A stretch of 64,000 bases of DNA from Burkholderia lata (GCF_000012945.1 NC_007511.1:2542001-2606000); one strand, 5' to 3'; shown: positions 8,961-17,701, counted from the first letter of the stretch. The notes: generated by a model not told the origin, from the sequence alone. A program made the numbers and translations.

Positions 8961-9932
8961 ATGGAATACGTGAAGCTGGGAAGGTCCGGGCTGAAGGTGT
9001 CGAGGCTTTGCCTGGGCTGCATGACCTACGGCGACTCGTCATGGCGTCCGTGGGTCGCGAACGAGGAGGCGGCCCGCCCTTTCATTCGCACGGCACTCGA
9101 TGCGGGGGTAAATTTCTTCGACACGGCCGATATCTACTCGAGCGGCGAGAGCGAGCGCATTCTCGGGCGCGCGCTGCGAGATTTCGCGACGCGCGACGAT
9201 GTGGTGATCGCAACCAAAGCGTTCTTTCCGACCGGCGACGGGCCGAATGCGCGCGGGCTGTCGCGCAAGCATCTGCTCGCCGGCATCGATGCGTCGCTTG
9301 AGCGCCTCGGGACGGATTACGTCGATCTTTACGTGATCCATCGGTTCGATCCGGACACGCCGATCGAAGAAACGCTCGATGCGCTCGATACCCTCGTGAG
9401 GAGCGGCAAGGTCCGCTATCTCGGCGCGTCGTCGATGCATGCGTGGCAATTCATGAAGATGCTCGCGTTTCAGCGGCACCACGGCCTCGCCCGATTCGTT
9501 TCGATGCAGAGCCAATACAGCCTGATCTGCCGCGACGATGAGCGCGACATGCTGCCGCTTTGCATCGAAGAAGGGATTGCCTACACGCCGTGGTCCCCGC
9601 TCGGCCGCGGGCTGCTGGCCGGCTCGCGCGATGCCGCGACGACGCGGGCCGCAACCGACCAGCAAATGGTGTCCTGGTACGACGGTCGCGACGCGGTCGC
9701 GGCGACCGTCGATATGGTCAGGCAGGTGGCGCAGGCACGCGGGATGGCACCCGCCCGGATCGCACTGGCCTGGGTGCTGAGCCGGCCAGGCATCACCGCA
9801 CCGATCGTCGGGTTGTCAAAACCTCATCACCCGACCGACGCGCTCGCGGCACTCGACCTGAGACTCGACGATCGCGAGACCGCGTTGCTCGAGGCTGCAT
9901 TCGACCGGACAGTCGAACCGGTGCAATGGTGA
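8961..9932 (+). CDS. aldo/keto reductase
   Basis: This 323-residue (alpha/beta)8-barrel NADPH-dependent reductase keeps the complete catalytic tetrad: Asp54 and Tyr59 (DTADIY), Lys86 (ATKAFF) and His127 (VIHRF). The NADP phosphate-binding C-terminal segment (TAPIVGLSKPHHPTDALAAL) is also present. It resembles the YajO/Tas-like bacterial branch. The ribosome-binding site AGGAGG (about 8951-8956) is strong. It is the last gene of the apparent cupin-SDR-AKR unit, which looks like a small carbonyl-reduction or detoxification set under the divergent LysR regulator. Confidence 0.92.
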   Translation: MEYVKLGRSGLKVSRLCLGCMTYGDSSWRPWVANEEAARPFIRTALDAGVNFFDTADIYSSGESERILGRALRDFATRDDVVIATKAFFPTGDGPNARGLSRKHLLAGIDASLERLGTDYVDLYVIHRFDPDTPIEETLDALDTLVRSGKVRYLGASSMHAWQFMKMLAFQRHHGLARFVSMQSQYSLICRDDERDMLPLCIEEGIAYTPWSPLGRGLLAGSRDAATTRAATDQQMVSWYDGRDAVAATVDMVRQVAQARGMAPARIALAWVLSRPGITAPIVGLSKPHHPTDALAALDLRLDDRETALLEAAFDRTVEPVQW

Positions 9933-10070
9933 CCAAGGCCCCGGCAATCCGATCCAGCCGGGGTTTCGAAGTCGCTTCGCTGATGACAGGTACGCGACCG
10001 CACGCTGCCAGCCCGCGAAATCGCATGCGCCGTCACGTCAACCAGTACGGTAAACCGGAAAACGTCAACC

Positions 10071-10096
10071 CCGGCGGGCCGCACAGGGCCCGCCGG
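10071..10096. terminator. bidirectional hairpin between convergent genes
   Basis: A perfect 10-bp stem CCGGCGGGCC / GGCCCGCCGG with a 6-base loop lies between the convergent aldo/keto reductase and AMP nucleosidase genes. There is no strong T-run, so it may be a weak or Rho-assisted terminator serving both directions. Confidence 0.55.
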
Positions 10097-10105
10097 CCAT
10101 CGCAC

Positions 10106-11632
10106 TTACTGAAACGCCACTTCCGCAAAGCTCCTCAACTTCCGGCTATGCAGCTTGTCGAGCCCGTTCGTGCGCAGGATCTCCATCGCCTTCACGCCGA
10201 TCTGCAGATGCTGGTCGACCTGCCCGCGATAGAACGTGTCGGCCATCCCCGGCAGTTTCAGCTCGCCATGCAGCGGCTTGTCCGACACGCACAGCAGCGT
10301 GCCGTACGGCACGCGGAAGCGGAAGCCGTTCGCGGCGATCGTCGCGCTTTCCATGTCGAGCGCGACCGCACGGCTCTGCGACAGCCGCTGCACCGGTTCG
10401 CGATGATCGCGCAACTCCCAGTTGCGGTTGTCGACGCTCGCGACCGTACCCGTGCGCATCACGCGCTTCAGTTCAGCGCCCTCCAGCCGCGTGACGTCGG
10501 CCACCCCGCGCTCGAGCGCGAGCTGCACTTCGGCGAGCGCCGGAATCGGCACCCACAGTGGCAGGTCGGCGTCGAGCACGTGATCCTCGCGCACGTAGCC
10601 GTGTGCGAGCACGTAGTCGCCGAGACGCTGCGTGTTGCGCAGCCCCGCGCAGTGACCGAGCATCACCCACGCGTGCGGGCGCAGCACCGCGATGTGATCG
10701 GTGATCGTCTTCGCGTTCGACGGGCCGACGCCGATGTTGACCATCGTGATCCCGCTGCCGTCCGCGCGCTTCAGGTGATACGCGGGCATCTGCGGCAGGC
10801 GCGGCGGCGCGGCGCCCTCGGCCGGCTCGCTGCCGAGGTTCGCGTTGTAGGTGACGACATCGCCCGGCTCGACGAACGAGCTGTACTGGCTCCGATAGGC
10901 ACGCACCTCGGGATCGTCGCTCTCCGTCATCACCGTGCGGCCGAGCTTCACGAACTCGTCGATGTAGAACTGGTAGTTCGTGTAGAGCACGTAGTTCTGG
11001 AAGTGCGTGGGCGACGTCGCCGTGTAGTGGCGCAGCCGGTGCAGCGAGAAGTCGACGCGCGCGGCCGTGAACAGCGCGAGCGGATGCGGCTCGCCCGGCG
11101 CCGGCTCGAACGTGCCGTTGACGATGCGATCGTCGAGGTACGACAGGTCGGGCGTATCGAAGATGTCGCGCATCGCGAGCAGGCGGTCGCGGTCGAGCTC
11201 GCCCTCGAGATGGATGCCTTCCGGAAACGCGAAATGGATCGGAATCGGCTGCGACGACACGCCGATTTCGATCTTCACATGGTGGTTCTTCGCCAGCAGG
11301 CGCAGTTGCTCGCGATAGTAGTTCGCGAAGAGATCGGGGCGCGTGACCGTCGTCTCGAACACGCCGGGGCCCGCGACGAAGCCGTACGAGCGGCGCGAAT
11401 CGACATGCGTGTTGACGTCGGTACGGATCCGCACGAACGGGTAGCACGCGCGGACGTGCTCGGTAATCGGTTCGTGGCGGCGATAGCGCGCGAATGCGTC
11501 GCGCAGGAAGCCGGTGTTCGTGTCGTAAATGGCGGACAGCCGCGCGACGGCGGCGATCGGATCGTCGAAAGCCTCGACTGACGGGCTCTCGGGCGTCAGC
11601 ACTCGGTGCCGGCGGCTCAAATCGTTCTTCAT
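10106..11632 (-). CDS. amn: AMP nucleosidase
   Basis: This 508-residue protein hydrolyses AMP to adenine and ribose 5-phosphate (purine salvage, control of AMP pools). It has the N-terminal AMP nucleosidase domain (about 1-200) and the C-terminal nucleoside phosphorylase-like domain. The latter has HAWVMLGHCAGLRNTQRLGDYVL and the ribose-binding ALDMESATIAANGFRF, followed by LLCVSDKPLHG. Start choice: two in-frame ATGs lie at 11638 and 11632. GAGG is 8 bases before the second, so I use 11632 (MKNDLSRRH). The frame stays open further upstream with no similarity to the family. Confidence 0.93.
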   Translation of the reverse strand: MKNDLSRRHRVLTPESPSVEAFDDPIAAVARLSAIYDTNTGFLRDAFARYRRHEPITEHVRACYPFVRIRTDVNTHVDSRRSYGFVAGPGVFETTVTRPDLFANYYREQLRLLAKNHHVKIEIGVSSQPIPIHFAFPEGIHLEGELDRDRLLAMRDIFDTPDLSYLDDRIVNGTFEPAPGEPHPLALFTAARVDFSLHRLRHYTATSPTHFQNYVLYTNYQFYIDEFVKLGRTVMTESDDPEVRAYRSQYSSFVEPGDVVTYNANLGSEPAEGAAPPRLPQMPAYHLKRADGSGITMVNIGVGPSNAKTITDHIAVLRPHAWVMLGHCAGLRNTQRLGDYVLAHGYVREDHVLDADLPLWVPIPALAEVQLALERGVADVTRLEGAELKRVMRTGTVASVDNRNWELRDHREPVQRLSQSRAVALDMESATIAANGFRFRVPYGTLLCVSDKPLHGELKLPGMADTFYRGQVDQHLQIGVKAMEILRTNGLDKLHSRKLRSFAEVAFQ

Positions 11633-11761
11633 TTTCATCACCTCGTCTGATCCGACGACATTACCACGGAACCCGGTCGCCCTTATGGCTGCCCCTACGC
11701 ACGCGAGGGCCGGATGGGCCGCAGTATTTGCTAAAATCGGTGGGTTCACTGGAGACTCATC

Positions 11762-12157
11762 ATGAAGCCGCTCATTCTCGTCGTCGCTGCCGCCGCGTTT
11801 GCCGCCGCCAGCGCCGCTTACGCCGCCGGCGGTACGCCTGACGCCGACGCGCAGGCTCGGGCCGAGGCCAACGAGGCCGCCGGCCTGCCCGATCTCCGCA
11901 AGATCAACCGGCCGGGCGCCGAAGTCACGTCTAAAGTCGACTTCGACGATATCCGCCGCACGCCGAGCTTCCACGAAAAGAGCAAGAACGGCACCGAAGT
12001 CACCGAGTACCGCGATCGCGGCAAACCGGTCGAGATCGACGTGAAGTCGAACTTCGGCACGCGCTACCAGATGAGCTCGACGCCCGACACGTCGCCGAAG
12101 CCGCACGACGCGGGCATCCCGATCACGCGCCTGCCGTCGTTGAACCTGCGCTACTGA
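11762..12157 (+). CDS. DUF2782-type exported protein
   Basis: This 131-residue protein has a signal peptide (MKPLILVVAAAAFAAASAAYA). Its mature part contains GTEVTEYRDRGKPVEIDVKS and YQMSSTPD, matching the short DUF2782 family often encoded next to polA or thrB in beta- and gammaproteobacteria. A -10-like TAAAAT at about 11732-11737 and GGAG at 11751 precede the ATG. It is followed by thrB at 102 bases, consistent with the conserved neighbourhood. It is predicted periplasmic, with no known activity. Confidence 0.8.
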   Translation: MKPLILVVAAAAFAAASAAYAAGGTPDADAQARAEANEAAGLPDLRKINRPGAEVTSKVDFDDIRRTPSFHEKSKNGTEVTEYRDRGKPVEIDVKSNFGTRYQMSSTPDTSPKPHDAGIPITRLPSLNLRY

Positions 12158-12258
12158 TTCCGGGGCGCGCGGCACCGAACGCCGCGCGCCGCCTCCCTTC
12201 ACCTGCTGTTGCGACGCACGCCGCCCGCGTGCCGACACCCTGACCTGACGCATCCCGC

Positions 12259-13257
12259 ATGGCCGTTTTCACTGCTGTTTCCGACTCCGATCTCGCGCAA
12301 TGGATGCGCCACTACGAACTGGGCGACGTGCTCGCGTTTCGCGGCATTCCGTCCGGTATCGAAAACAGCAATTTCTTCCTGACGACGACGCGCGGCGAGT
12401 ACGTCCTCACGATCTTCGAAAAGCTCACGGCGGAACAGCTGCCGTTCTACCTCGACCTGATGAGCCACCTGGCCGGCCATGGCGTGCCCGTGCCCGACCC
12501 GATCCCGCGCGACGACGGCGCGCTGTTCGGCATGCTGCACGGCAAGCCGGCCGCGATCGTCACGAAGCTCGACGGCTCGGCCGAACTCGCGCCGGGGGTC
12601 GAACACTGCATCGAAGTCGGGCAGATGCTCGCGCGCCTGCACCTCGCCGGCCGCGACTATCCGCGCAACCAGCCGAACCTGCGCAGCCTGCCGTGGTGGC
12701 AGGAGAACGTGCCGGCGATCGTGCCGTTCATCACGGATGAGCAGCGCGCGCTGCTGGAAGGCGAGCTCGTGCACCAGGCCGGCTTCTTCGCGTCGGACGA
12801 CTACGCGGCGCTGCCGGCCGGGCCGTGCCATTGCGACCTGTTCCGCGACAACGTGCTGTTCGCGCACGCGGCGCCCGACACCGGCCACGACGTGCGGCTC
12901 GGCGGCTTCTTCGACTTCTATTTCGCGGGCTGCGACAAGTGGCTGTTCGACGTCGCGGTTACGGTCAACGACTGGTGCGTCGACCTCGCGACCGGCGTGC
13001 TCGACGTCGCGCGCGCCGACGCGCTGCTGCGCGCGTACCAGACGGTCCGGCCGTTCACGGCCGAGGAGCGCCGCCACTGGAGCGACATGCTGCGCGCGGG
13101 CGCGTACCGCTTCTGGGTGTCGCGCCTGTACGACTTCTACCTGCCGCGCGCGGCCGAGATGCTCAAGCCGCACGACCCCGGCCATTTCGAACGCATCCTG
13201 CGCGAGCGTATCGCGCATACGCCCGCGCTTCCCGAGATCCAAACCGCATGCAACTGA
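12259..13257 (+). CDS. thrB: homoserine kinase (APH-fold type)
   Basis: This 332-residue homoserine kinase phosphorylates L-homoserine in threonine synthesis. It is the aminoglycoside-phosphotransferase-like ThrB type found in beta/gamma/alphaproteobacteria, not the GHMP-kinase type. [24 protein letters not shown] forms the ATP lobe, [12 protein letters not shown] is the catalytic HxDxxxxN loop, and GFFDFYFAG carries the metal-binding aspartate. Its 3' end overlaps the next gene by 10 bases, which suggests translational coupling. threonine synthase and homoserine dehydrogenase genes are not in this window. Confidence 0.95.
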   Translation: MAVFTAVSDSDLAQWMRHYELGDVLAFRGIPSGIENSNFFLTTTRGEYVLTIFEKLTAEQLPFYLDLMSHLAGHGVPVPDPIPRDDGALFGMLHGKPAAIVTKLDGSAELAPGVEHCIEVGQMLARLHLAGRDYPRNQPNLRSLPWWQENVPAIVPFITDEQRALLEGELVHQAGFFASDDYAALPAGPCHCDLFRDNVLFAHAAPDTGHDVRLGGFFDFYFAGCDKWLFDVAVTVNDWCVDLATGVLDVARADALLRAYQTVRPFTAEERRHWSDMLRAGAYRFWVSRLYDFYLPRAAEMLKPHDPGHFERILRERIAHTPALPEIQTACN

Positions 13258-14057
13258 TCGAAGTGCCCGCCAAAACGGGCTATGTCTGGTTCCGTCAAGG
13301 CATCTGGCTGTTCCGCCGGAACCCGCTCGCGTTCATCACGCTGTTCTTCACGTACCTGCTGGCGATCACGCTGATATCGATGGTGCCCGTGATCGGCTCC
13401 GCGCTGCCGCTGGTCTTCATTCCCGGCGTCGCGGTCGGCTTCATGGCCGCATGCCGCGACACGGTGGCCGGCAAGCCCGTGATGCCGACGATCCTCGTCG
13501 ACGGCTTCCGCTCGTACGGTACCGTCGCGACCCAGCGGCTGCTCGTGCTCGGCGTGATCTACGTCGCGTCGATGGTGGTCGTGTTCGCCGCTTCGTCGTT
13601 CGTGGACGGCGGCGCGCTGTTCCACGTGATGATGGGCGCGGCCGACGAAGCGAGCACGACGCCGGAGGCGCTCGCCGCGCAAGGCACGCTCGGCGCGCTG
13701 TTCTTCGCGACGCTGCTTTACCTGCCGGTCGCGATGCTGTTCTGGTTCGCACCGGTGCTGGTCGCGTGGCATGACGTCCCGCCCGCCAAGGCGCTGTTCT
13801 TCAGCGTCGTCAGCTGCTGGCGCAATCGCGGCGCGTTCGTCGTGTACGGCGTGCTGTGGTTCGCCGTCGCGCTTGGCACGTCGCTCGCGCTGTCGCTGCT
13901 GCTGCAGGCACTGGGCGCCGGCGCCTATGCGCTGACGATCATGATGCCGGTGACGATCATCATCGTCACGATGCTGTACTGCTCGTTCTACGCGACCTAT
14001 CGCGGCTGCTTCGGCGTACAGGAACCGGGCGCGACGACCACCACGTCGGGCCGCTGA
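13248..14057 (+). CDS. BPSS1780-family membrane protein
   Basis: This 269-residue integral membrane protein has about five to six hydrophobic segments: near 28-50, 52-72, 98-118, 155-180, 195-220 and 225-250. It begins [29 protein letters not shown], the conserved start of the BPSS1780-type family found next to thrB in Burkholderia. Its ATG lies inside the last codons of thrB. The function is unknown; the coupling to a threonine gene could reflect amino-acid transport but is not evidence for it. Confidence 0.85.
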   Translation: MQLIEVPAKTGYVWFRQGIWLFRRNPLAFITLFFTYLLAITLISMVPVIGSALPLVFIPGVAVGFMAACRDTVAGKPVMPTILVDGFRSYGTVATQRLLVLGVIYVASMVVVFAASSFVDGGALFHVMMGAADEASTTPEALAAQGTLGALFFATLLYLPVAMLFWFAPVLVAWHDVPPAKALFFSVVSCWRNRGAFVVYGVLWFAVALGTSLALSLLLQALGAGAYALTIMMPVTIIIVTMLYCSFYATYRGCFGVQEPGATTTTSGR

Positions 14058-14185
14058 AGTCTCCCCGGCCGGCGCGCGTCGCCGGCCCGCCGCTCTCCGC
14101 GCCGGGTTGCCTCCCCGGCGCATCCGCCCTTCCGCCGCCTCCGTCAGCTACCGGTCCTCGCCGGCCGCCCCTGTTCATCCCGATC

Positions 14186-14216
14186 TTTTGCGCGCAAAAT
14201 AATTTGCGTACAAATT
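14186..14216. promoter_or_regulatory. OhrR-type operator upstream of ohrR
   Basis: Two dyads lie just before ohrR: a perfect palindrome TTTTGCGCGCAAAA (14186-14199) and AATTTGCGTACAAATT (14201-14216). The second shares the pattern ATTTG-N4-CAAAT with the sequence upstream of ohr at 14753-14768. The shared pattern and their placement at both genes of an ohrR-ohr pair make them likely OhrR binding sites for autoregulation. Confidence 0.7.
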
Positions 14217-14245
14217 GTTCGCGCGTTCGACGCGCCCTCCGAATC

Positions 14246-14698
14246 ATGGACCGCCTGCCCCCGCTGCCCCAGACGCTCGACGAGCAACTCTGCTTCGCGC
14301 TCTACTCGACTTCGCACGCGATGACGAAGGCGTACAAGCCGCTGCTCGACAAGCTGTCGCTGACCTATCCCCAATATCTCGCGATGCTCGTGCTGTGGGA
14401 GCGCGACGACATCGCGGTGAAGGACATCGCCGCGCGGCTCGACCTCGACCCGGCCACGGTCACGCCGCTGCTGAAGCGGCTGGAGGCGCTCGGTTACGTC
14501 GAGCGCGTACGCAGCGCGACCGACGAGCGCATCGTGAACGTGCTTGTGACGCCGGAAGGCCGTGCGCTGAAGGACCGTGCGCGCTCGGTACCCGCCGATC
14601 TCTTTTGCGCGATGCAGCAATCGCCCGACTTCCTGGTCAGGCTGCGCGCCGATCTCCAGCAGTTGCGCGACGCACTGTCGGCCGCCAACGAACGCTGA
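14246..14698 (+). CDS. ohrR: MarR-family organic peroxide sensor OhrR
   Basis: This 150-residue winged-helix repressor has the OhrR arrangement. Reactive Cys16 (DEQLCFALYSTSHA) and the partner tyrosines at 30, 41 and 44 (TYPQYLAML) are present. The DNA-binding core IAARLDLDPATVTPLLKRLEALGYV is followed by the wing (ERVRSATDERIVNV). A second cysteine, Cys121 (LFCAMQQ), places it with the two-cysteine OhrRs that form an intersubunit disulfide on oxidation. By family knowledge it represses itself and ohr until organic hydroperoxides oxidise Cys16. Start ATG at 14246. Confidence 0.93.
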   Translation: MDRLPPLPQTLDEQLCFALYSTSHAMTKAYKPLLDKLSLTYPQYLAMLVLWERDDIAVKDIAARLDLDPATVTPLLKRLEALGYVERVRSATDERIVNVLVTPEGRALKDRARSVPADLFCAMQQSPDFLVRLRADLQQLRDALSAANER

Positions 14699-14718
14699 CA
14701 GGCGAGCCTCGATGAACC

Positions 14719-14744
14719 GGCCCGGCAGTGCTGGGCCTTTTCTT
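14719..14744 (+). terminator. probable ohrR terminator
   Basis: GGCCCGGCA (14719-14727) pairs with TGCTGGGCC (14729-14737, one G-T pair) and is followed by TTTTCTT. It lies between ohrR and ohr and would let ohr be transcribed mainly from its own promoter. Confidence 0.65.
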
Positions 14745-14752
14745 CAAAAATT

Positions 14753-14776
14753 CATTTGCACACAAATGATTTGTGT
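14753..14776. promoter_or_regulatory. OhrR-type operator upstream of ohr
   Basis: CATTTGCACACAAATG (14753-14768) is an inverted repeat with the same ATTTG-N4-CAAAT layout as the site before ohrR. It overlaps a second dyad, ACACAAA-TGA-TTTGTGT (14760-14776). It sits about 80 bases before the ohr start, in promoter position. Confidence 0.72.
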
Positions 14777-14854
14777 TCTATTGTTTACTCGTGGCCGGCG
14801 ACACCCCGTTCGACCGGACCGCTTTTCCTCCCTTTTCCAGACAGGAGCTGCACG

Positions 14855-15274
14855 ATGAACATTCTGTACAAGACCAGCGCCACGAGCACGGGTGGCCGCG
14901 ACGGCCGCGCGGTATCCGCTGACAACAAGCTGGAAGTGAAGCTGGCCGCGCCGCGCGAACTCGGCGGCACGGGCGCGGAAGGCACGAATCCGGAGCAACT
15001 GTTTGCCGCAGGTTACTCGGCCTGTTTCCTGAGTGCGATGAAATTCGTCGCCGGCCAGGACAAGAAGGCACTGCCGGCCGACACGCAGGTCACGGCGGAA
15101 GTGGGCATCGGCCCGAATGACGCAGGCGGCTTCGGGCTCGACGTCGAACTGCGCGTGTCGCTGCCGGGGTTCGACAAGGCCGACGCGCAAGCGCTGGTCG
15201 AGAAGGCGCACCACGTGTGCCCTTACTCGAACGCGACGCGTAACAACGTGCCGGTGCGCCTGACGGTCGTCTGA
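14855..15274 (+). CDS. ohr: organic hydroperoxide resistance protein Ohr
   Basis: This 139-residue Ohr/OsmC-fold thiol peroxidase reduces organic hydroperoxides. Peroxidatic Cys57 (AGYSACFLSA), resolving Cys122 (HHVCPYSNATRNN) and the active-site partners Arg18 and Glu47 (NPEQLF) are all present. Length and motifs are canonical. An AGGAG ribosome-binding site lies just before ATG 14855. It is regulated, by family knowledge and by the visible upstream dyads, by OhrR encoded immediately upstream. A strong terminator follows. Confidence 0.96.
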   Translation: MNILYKTSATSTGGRDGRAVSADNKLEVKLAAPRELGGTGAEGTNPEQLFAAGYSACFLSAMKFVAGQDKKALPADTQVTAEVGIGPNDAGGFGLDVELRVSLPGFDKADAQALVEKAHHVCPYSNATRNNVPVRLTVV

Positions 15275-15295
15275 CGCGACACAAGGCCTGCAATG

Positions 15296-15339
15296 CAAAA
15301 AGGGCGCGTGCGGCATGTAGCCGCACGCGCCCTTTTTTG
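15296..15339. terminator. strong bidirectional rho-independent terminator
   Basis: A perfect 14-bp stem AGGGCGCGTGCGGC (15301-15314) / GCCGCACGCGCCCT (15320-15333), extended by A- and T-runs on both sides, lies between ohr and the convergent DUF3563 gene. It should stop transcription from both directions. Confidence 0.9.
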
Positions 15340-15387
15340 CTGCGTGACTCGCCGGAACGGCGGACCTGACTGCCCGCCCTGCGCGCC

Positions 15388-15564
15388 TTAGCGCGAACCG
15401 AACGTGTACGGGCGGTTCATCGCCGCTTCGCGATCGATCTTGCGCATGCGGAATTCGAGATCATAGATGTCGGTCGCGTCGGCCAGGTACGCCTCGGCGC
15501 GCTCTTTCGAGGCCTTTTCAGCGTTCTTGGTCAGCATCAGGAAGAGGTGGCTCAGCAGGTACAT
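15388..15564 (-). CDS. DUF3563-family small protein
   Basis: This 58-residue protein starts MYLLSHLFLMLTKNAEKASK and continues ERAEAYLADATDIYDLEFRM. This matches the DUF3563 family of tiny proteobacterial proteins (amphipathic N-terminal helix, then a conserved DIYDLE.RMR segment). The stop is TAA at 15388-15390. A promoter with an elaborate inverted repeat lies directly upstream (15580-15635). Its role is unknown. The dyad suggests tight transcriptional control, in keeping with small stress or motility-associated proteins, but this is inference. Confidence 0.85.
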   Translation of the reverse strand: MYLLSHLFLMLTKNAEKASKERAEAYLADATDIYDLEFRMRKIDREAAMNRPYTFGSR

Positions 15565-15579
15565 GGTTGATCTCGCAAT

Positions 15580-15635
15580 CCAAAGGTTCTTTGACTAGGG
15601 TTTTCCCGAATTATAGGGAAAACCCTAGCCTTTGG
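15580..15635 (-). promoter_or_regulatory. promoter embedded in a nested inverted repeat
   Basis: On the minus strand there is a perfect -10 TATAAT (15615-15610) and a -35-like TGGCCA 17 bases upstream. The -10 lies in the 8-base centre of a perfect 13-bp inverted repeat, CTAGGGTTTTCCC (15595-15607) and GGGAAAACCCTAG (15616-15628). Outside this are a second pair of arms, CCAAAGG (15580-15586) and CCTTTGG (15629-15635). The promoter faces the DUF3563 gene. The repeat is placed to bind a dimeric regulator that would occlude or contact RNA polymerase. Confidence 0.7.
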
Positions 15636-15645
15636 CCAGCGTCGA

Positions 15646-16755
15646 TCAAGCGATGCGTCGTTCGGTCGCCACAGTGCGGCGATGTGCTTCGAAAAAGGCC
15701 CAGATCATCGCGCTTGCATCGGGGCCGACCGCCGCGTGGAACGGCACGGCTTCATCACCGCCGGCCCACGCATGGTCGAGCCCTTTCACATGACAGAGCC
15801 GCACGACCGGCTCGCCGTCGCGGCAGACATCGGTGATCTGCGCACCCGCGTCGCGCGTCTCGACGCGTTCGCCGCCGCGCAGTGCGCCGCGGCTGTCGGC
15901 GAGCCCGTTCAGGCGCATGAACTGCACCGTCAACTGGTCGGCATTCTTCGGTGCGACCACGTGGTCGCCGTCGCCCTGGACGATCAGCGCGGGCATGCCC
16001 GGATACGCGGCGGCATCGACCAGCGCATCGACCGCCGCAGCCGGGTTCTGGCGCACGCCGCGCCGCATCACGTCCATCGCGGTAATGCCCGAACTCGCCT
16101 CGCCGAGCGCAGGGCCCGAGTGCAGCGCCACCGCCGCAAAGCGGTCGGGATGGTGCAGTGCAAGAAGCGACGCGAGGCCCGCGCCGGCCGACAGCCCGGC
16201 GACATAGACACGCGATGCGTCGAAACCGCGTTCGTCGACGAGCGCGTCGACGAGCGACGCCACCGCGTTCGCCTCGCCGCGGCCAGCGCGGTCGGTATCT
16301 TCATACCAGTGCCAGCAACCGTGCGCGTGCGCACGCAGCGACTGCTCCGGATACAGCACCGCGAAGCCGTGCTTGTCGGCCAGCAGGTTCATCCGCGTGC
16401 CTTGCACGAATTCGTCGACGGACTGCTGGCAGCCGTGCAGCATCACGACGAGCGGCATCGCGCCGCGTCGGCGGCCCGGTGGCACGTAGAGGCCGTACGC
16501 GAGATTCTGGACGAGGCGCCCGAGCGCGGGCGCCATCGGATGTTCGCCGCGCGTCCACTCGCCGGCCGCCCAGGCGGCTGCGCGCGGTCGCACGCGCGAT
16601 TCGCGCGGCGGGGACAGATCGGATACGGCGGGAGAGGCCGCCGCCTCGAGGGCGTCGCGTGTGATGCGCTGCGCATCGCGCGCCGCGCGCTGGGCGGCCG
16701 GAGACAGCATGCGTTTCATGCCGCCCAGCCACACCTTGGTCAGACTTTTGGTCAT
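15646..16755 (-). CDS. PHB depolymerase-family esterase
   Basis: This 369-residue alpha/beta hydrolase is of the LpqC / poly(3-hydroxybutyrate) depolymerase family. The oxyanion segment VVMLHGCQQSVDEF, the nucleophile Ser189 in GLSAG, Asp264 (QGDGDHVV) and His328 (KGLDHAWAGG) form a complete triad. The first 75 residues are a basic, alanine-rich leader without an obvious Sec signal (starts MTKSLTKVWLGGMKRML). Localisation is therefore unclear, though family members are often exported. The PHB substrate is only a family-level guess; feruloyl or short-chain esterase activity is also possible. Confidence 0.85.
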   Translation of the reverse strand: MTKSLTKVWLGGMKRMLSPAAQRAARDAQRITRDALEAAASPAVSDLSPPRESRVRPRAAAWAAGEWTRGEHPMAPALGRLVQNLAYGLYVPPGRRRGAMPLVVMLHGCQQSVDEFVQGTRMNLLADKHGFAVLYPEQSLRAHAHGCWHWYEDTDRAGRGEANAVASLVDALVDERGFDASRVYVAGLSAGAGLASLLALHHPDRFAAVALHSGPALGEASSGITAMDVMRRGVRQNPAAAVDALVDAAAYPGMPALIVQGDGDHVVAPKNADQLTVQFMRLNGLADSRGALRGGERVETRDAGAQITDVCRDGEPVVRLCHVKGLDHAWAGGDEAVPFHAAVGPDASAMIWAFFEAHRRTVATERRIA

Positions 16756-17002
16756 CGATCGGGCTCGCAGTCAGGAAAAATAGGGGCACCACAACGGATG
16801 CAGCGTTCGTCTTTGTGCAATGCACCATAACATTGTTTCTGGGATTTTTCCTGCACGCGGATAGTTCCGGCCGCGCAAAAAACGGGGCTCATGCGCACGC
16901 GGCGCTATACTGGGGTTTCGCCGCTTGTATCCGTTGTAGTCGTTCTTCCCGGCTCGCGCGTTGATTTAAGCATCTTCCCCGCCTTCGTTCGTCCCCTTCC
17001 CG

Positions 17003-17701
17003 ATGTTCGACCTGTCGTCTCACCTGTGGATCATGATCACCGCGTTCGGCGGCGCCGGCCTGACCTTGCCGCTCGCGATCACGATCGCCGTCTGGCTCGC
17101 GCTCGGCTACTCGTGGCAGCGCGCGGCCGCGTGGCTCGGCGTGCTCGCGGCCGCGATCGGGGTGGTCGCGCTCACGAAGATCGCGTTCCTCGGCTGGGGG
17201 ATCGGTATCCGCAAGTGGGATTTCACGGGGTTCAGCGGCCATGCGATGCTGTCGACGTCGGTGTATCCGGTCGCGATTTTCCTGGCGCTGATCCGCACGC
17301 GCACGCCGGTGCGATTCGCCGGCATCGCGCTCGGGCTCGCGGCCGGCGTCGCGGTCGGCGTGTCGCGCGTCGCACTCGACGCCCATTCGCCGTCCGAATC
17401 GATCACCGGCTGTATCGTCGGCGCAATCGCCGCGCTCGCGTTCATCGCCGGCTCGTGGCGCGCGGTGCCGCACCGCTGGTCGGTGCCCGCGGTCGTCGCG
17501 AGCCTCGCGCTCGTCACCGTGGCGCTGCACGGCATCACGGTGCCGTCGCATCGTTGGGTCACCAAGGTGGCGCTGCAACTGTCGGGCCATGAACGCCCGT
17601 TCGTCCGCGCGCGCTGGAAGGCCAACCCGAACTACCGCCCTGCATCGCAGCCGTCATCGCTGCAGCGCACCCAATCGTCGCCGCAAACGCTCCGTACCTG
17701 A
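17003..17701 (+). CDS. PAP2-family membrane phosphatase
   Basis: This 232-residue membrane protein has about six hydrophobic segments and the split PAP2 phosphatase motif: FTGFSGHAMLSTSVYP, then GVSRVALDAHSPSESITG. The first motif (KX6RP) is poorly kept (KIAFLGWGIGIRKWDF). Relatives dephosphorylate lipid phosphates such as undecaprenyl pyrophosphate or phosphatidic acid. The C-terminal 40 residues (ANPNYRPASQPSS and on) are a Ser/Gln-rich tail. It stands alone between a PHB-depolymerase-like gene and modA. The substrate is not predictable. Confidence 0.82.
   Translation: MFDLSSHLWIMITAFGGAGLTLPLAITIAVWLALGYSWQRAAAWLGVLAAAIGVVALTKIAFLGWGIGIRKWDFTGFSGHAMLSTSVYPVAIFLALIRTRTPVRFAGIALGLAAGVAVGVSRVALDAHSPSESITGCIVGAIAALAFIAGSWRAVPHRWSVPAVVASLALVTVALHGITVPSHRWVTKVALQLSGHERPFVRARWKANPNYRPASQPSSLQRTQSSPQTLRT

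Noticed and set aside
9560..11581. Very long plus-strand open frame over the aldo/keto reductase and AMP nucleosidase genes
   Set aside because: It is a shadow of two well-supported genes. The product is Arg/His-rich and has no recognisable domain.
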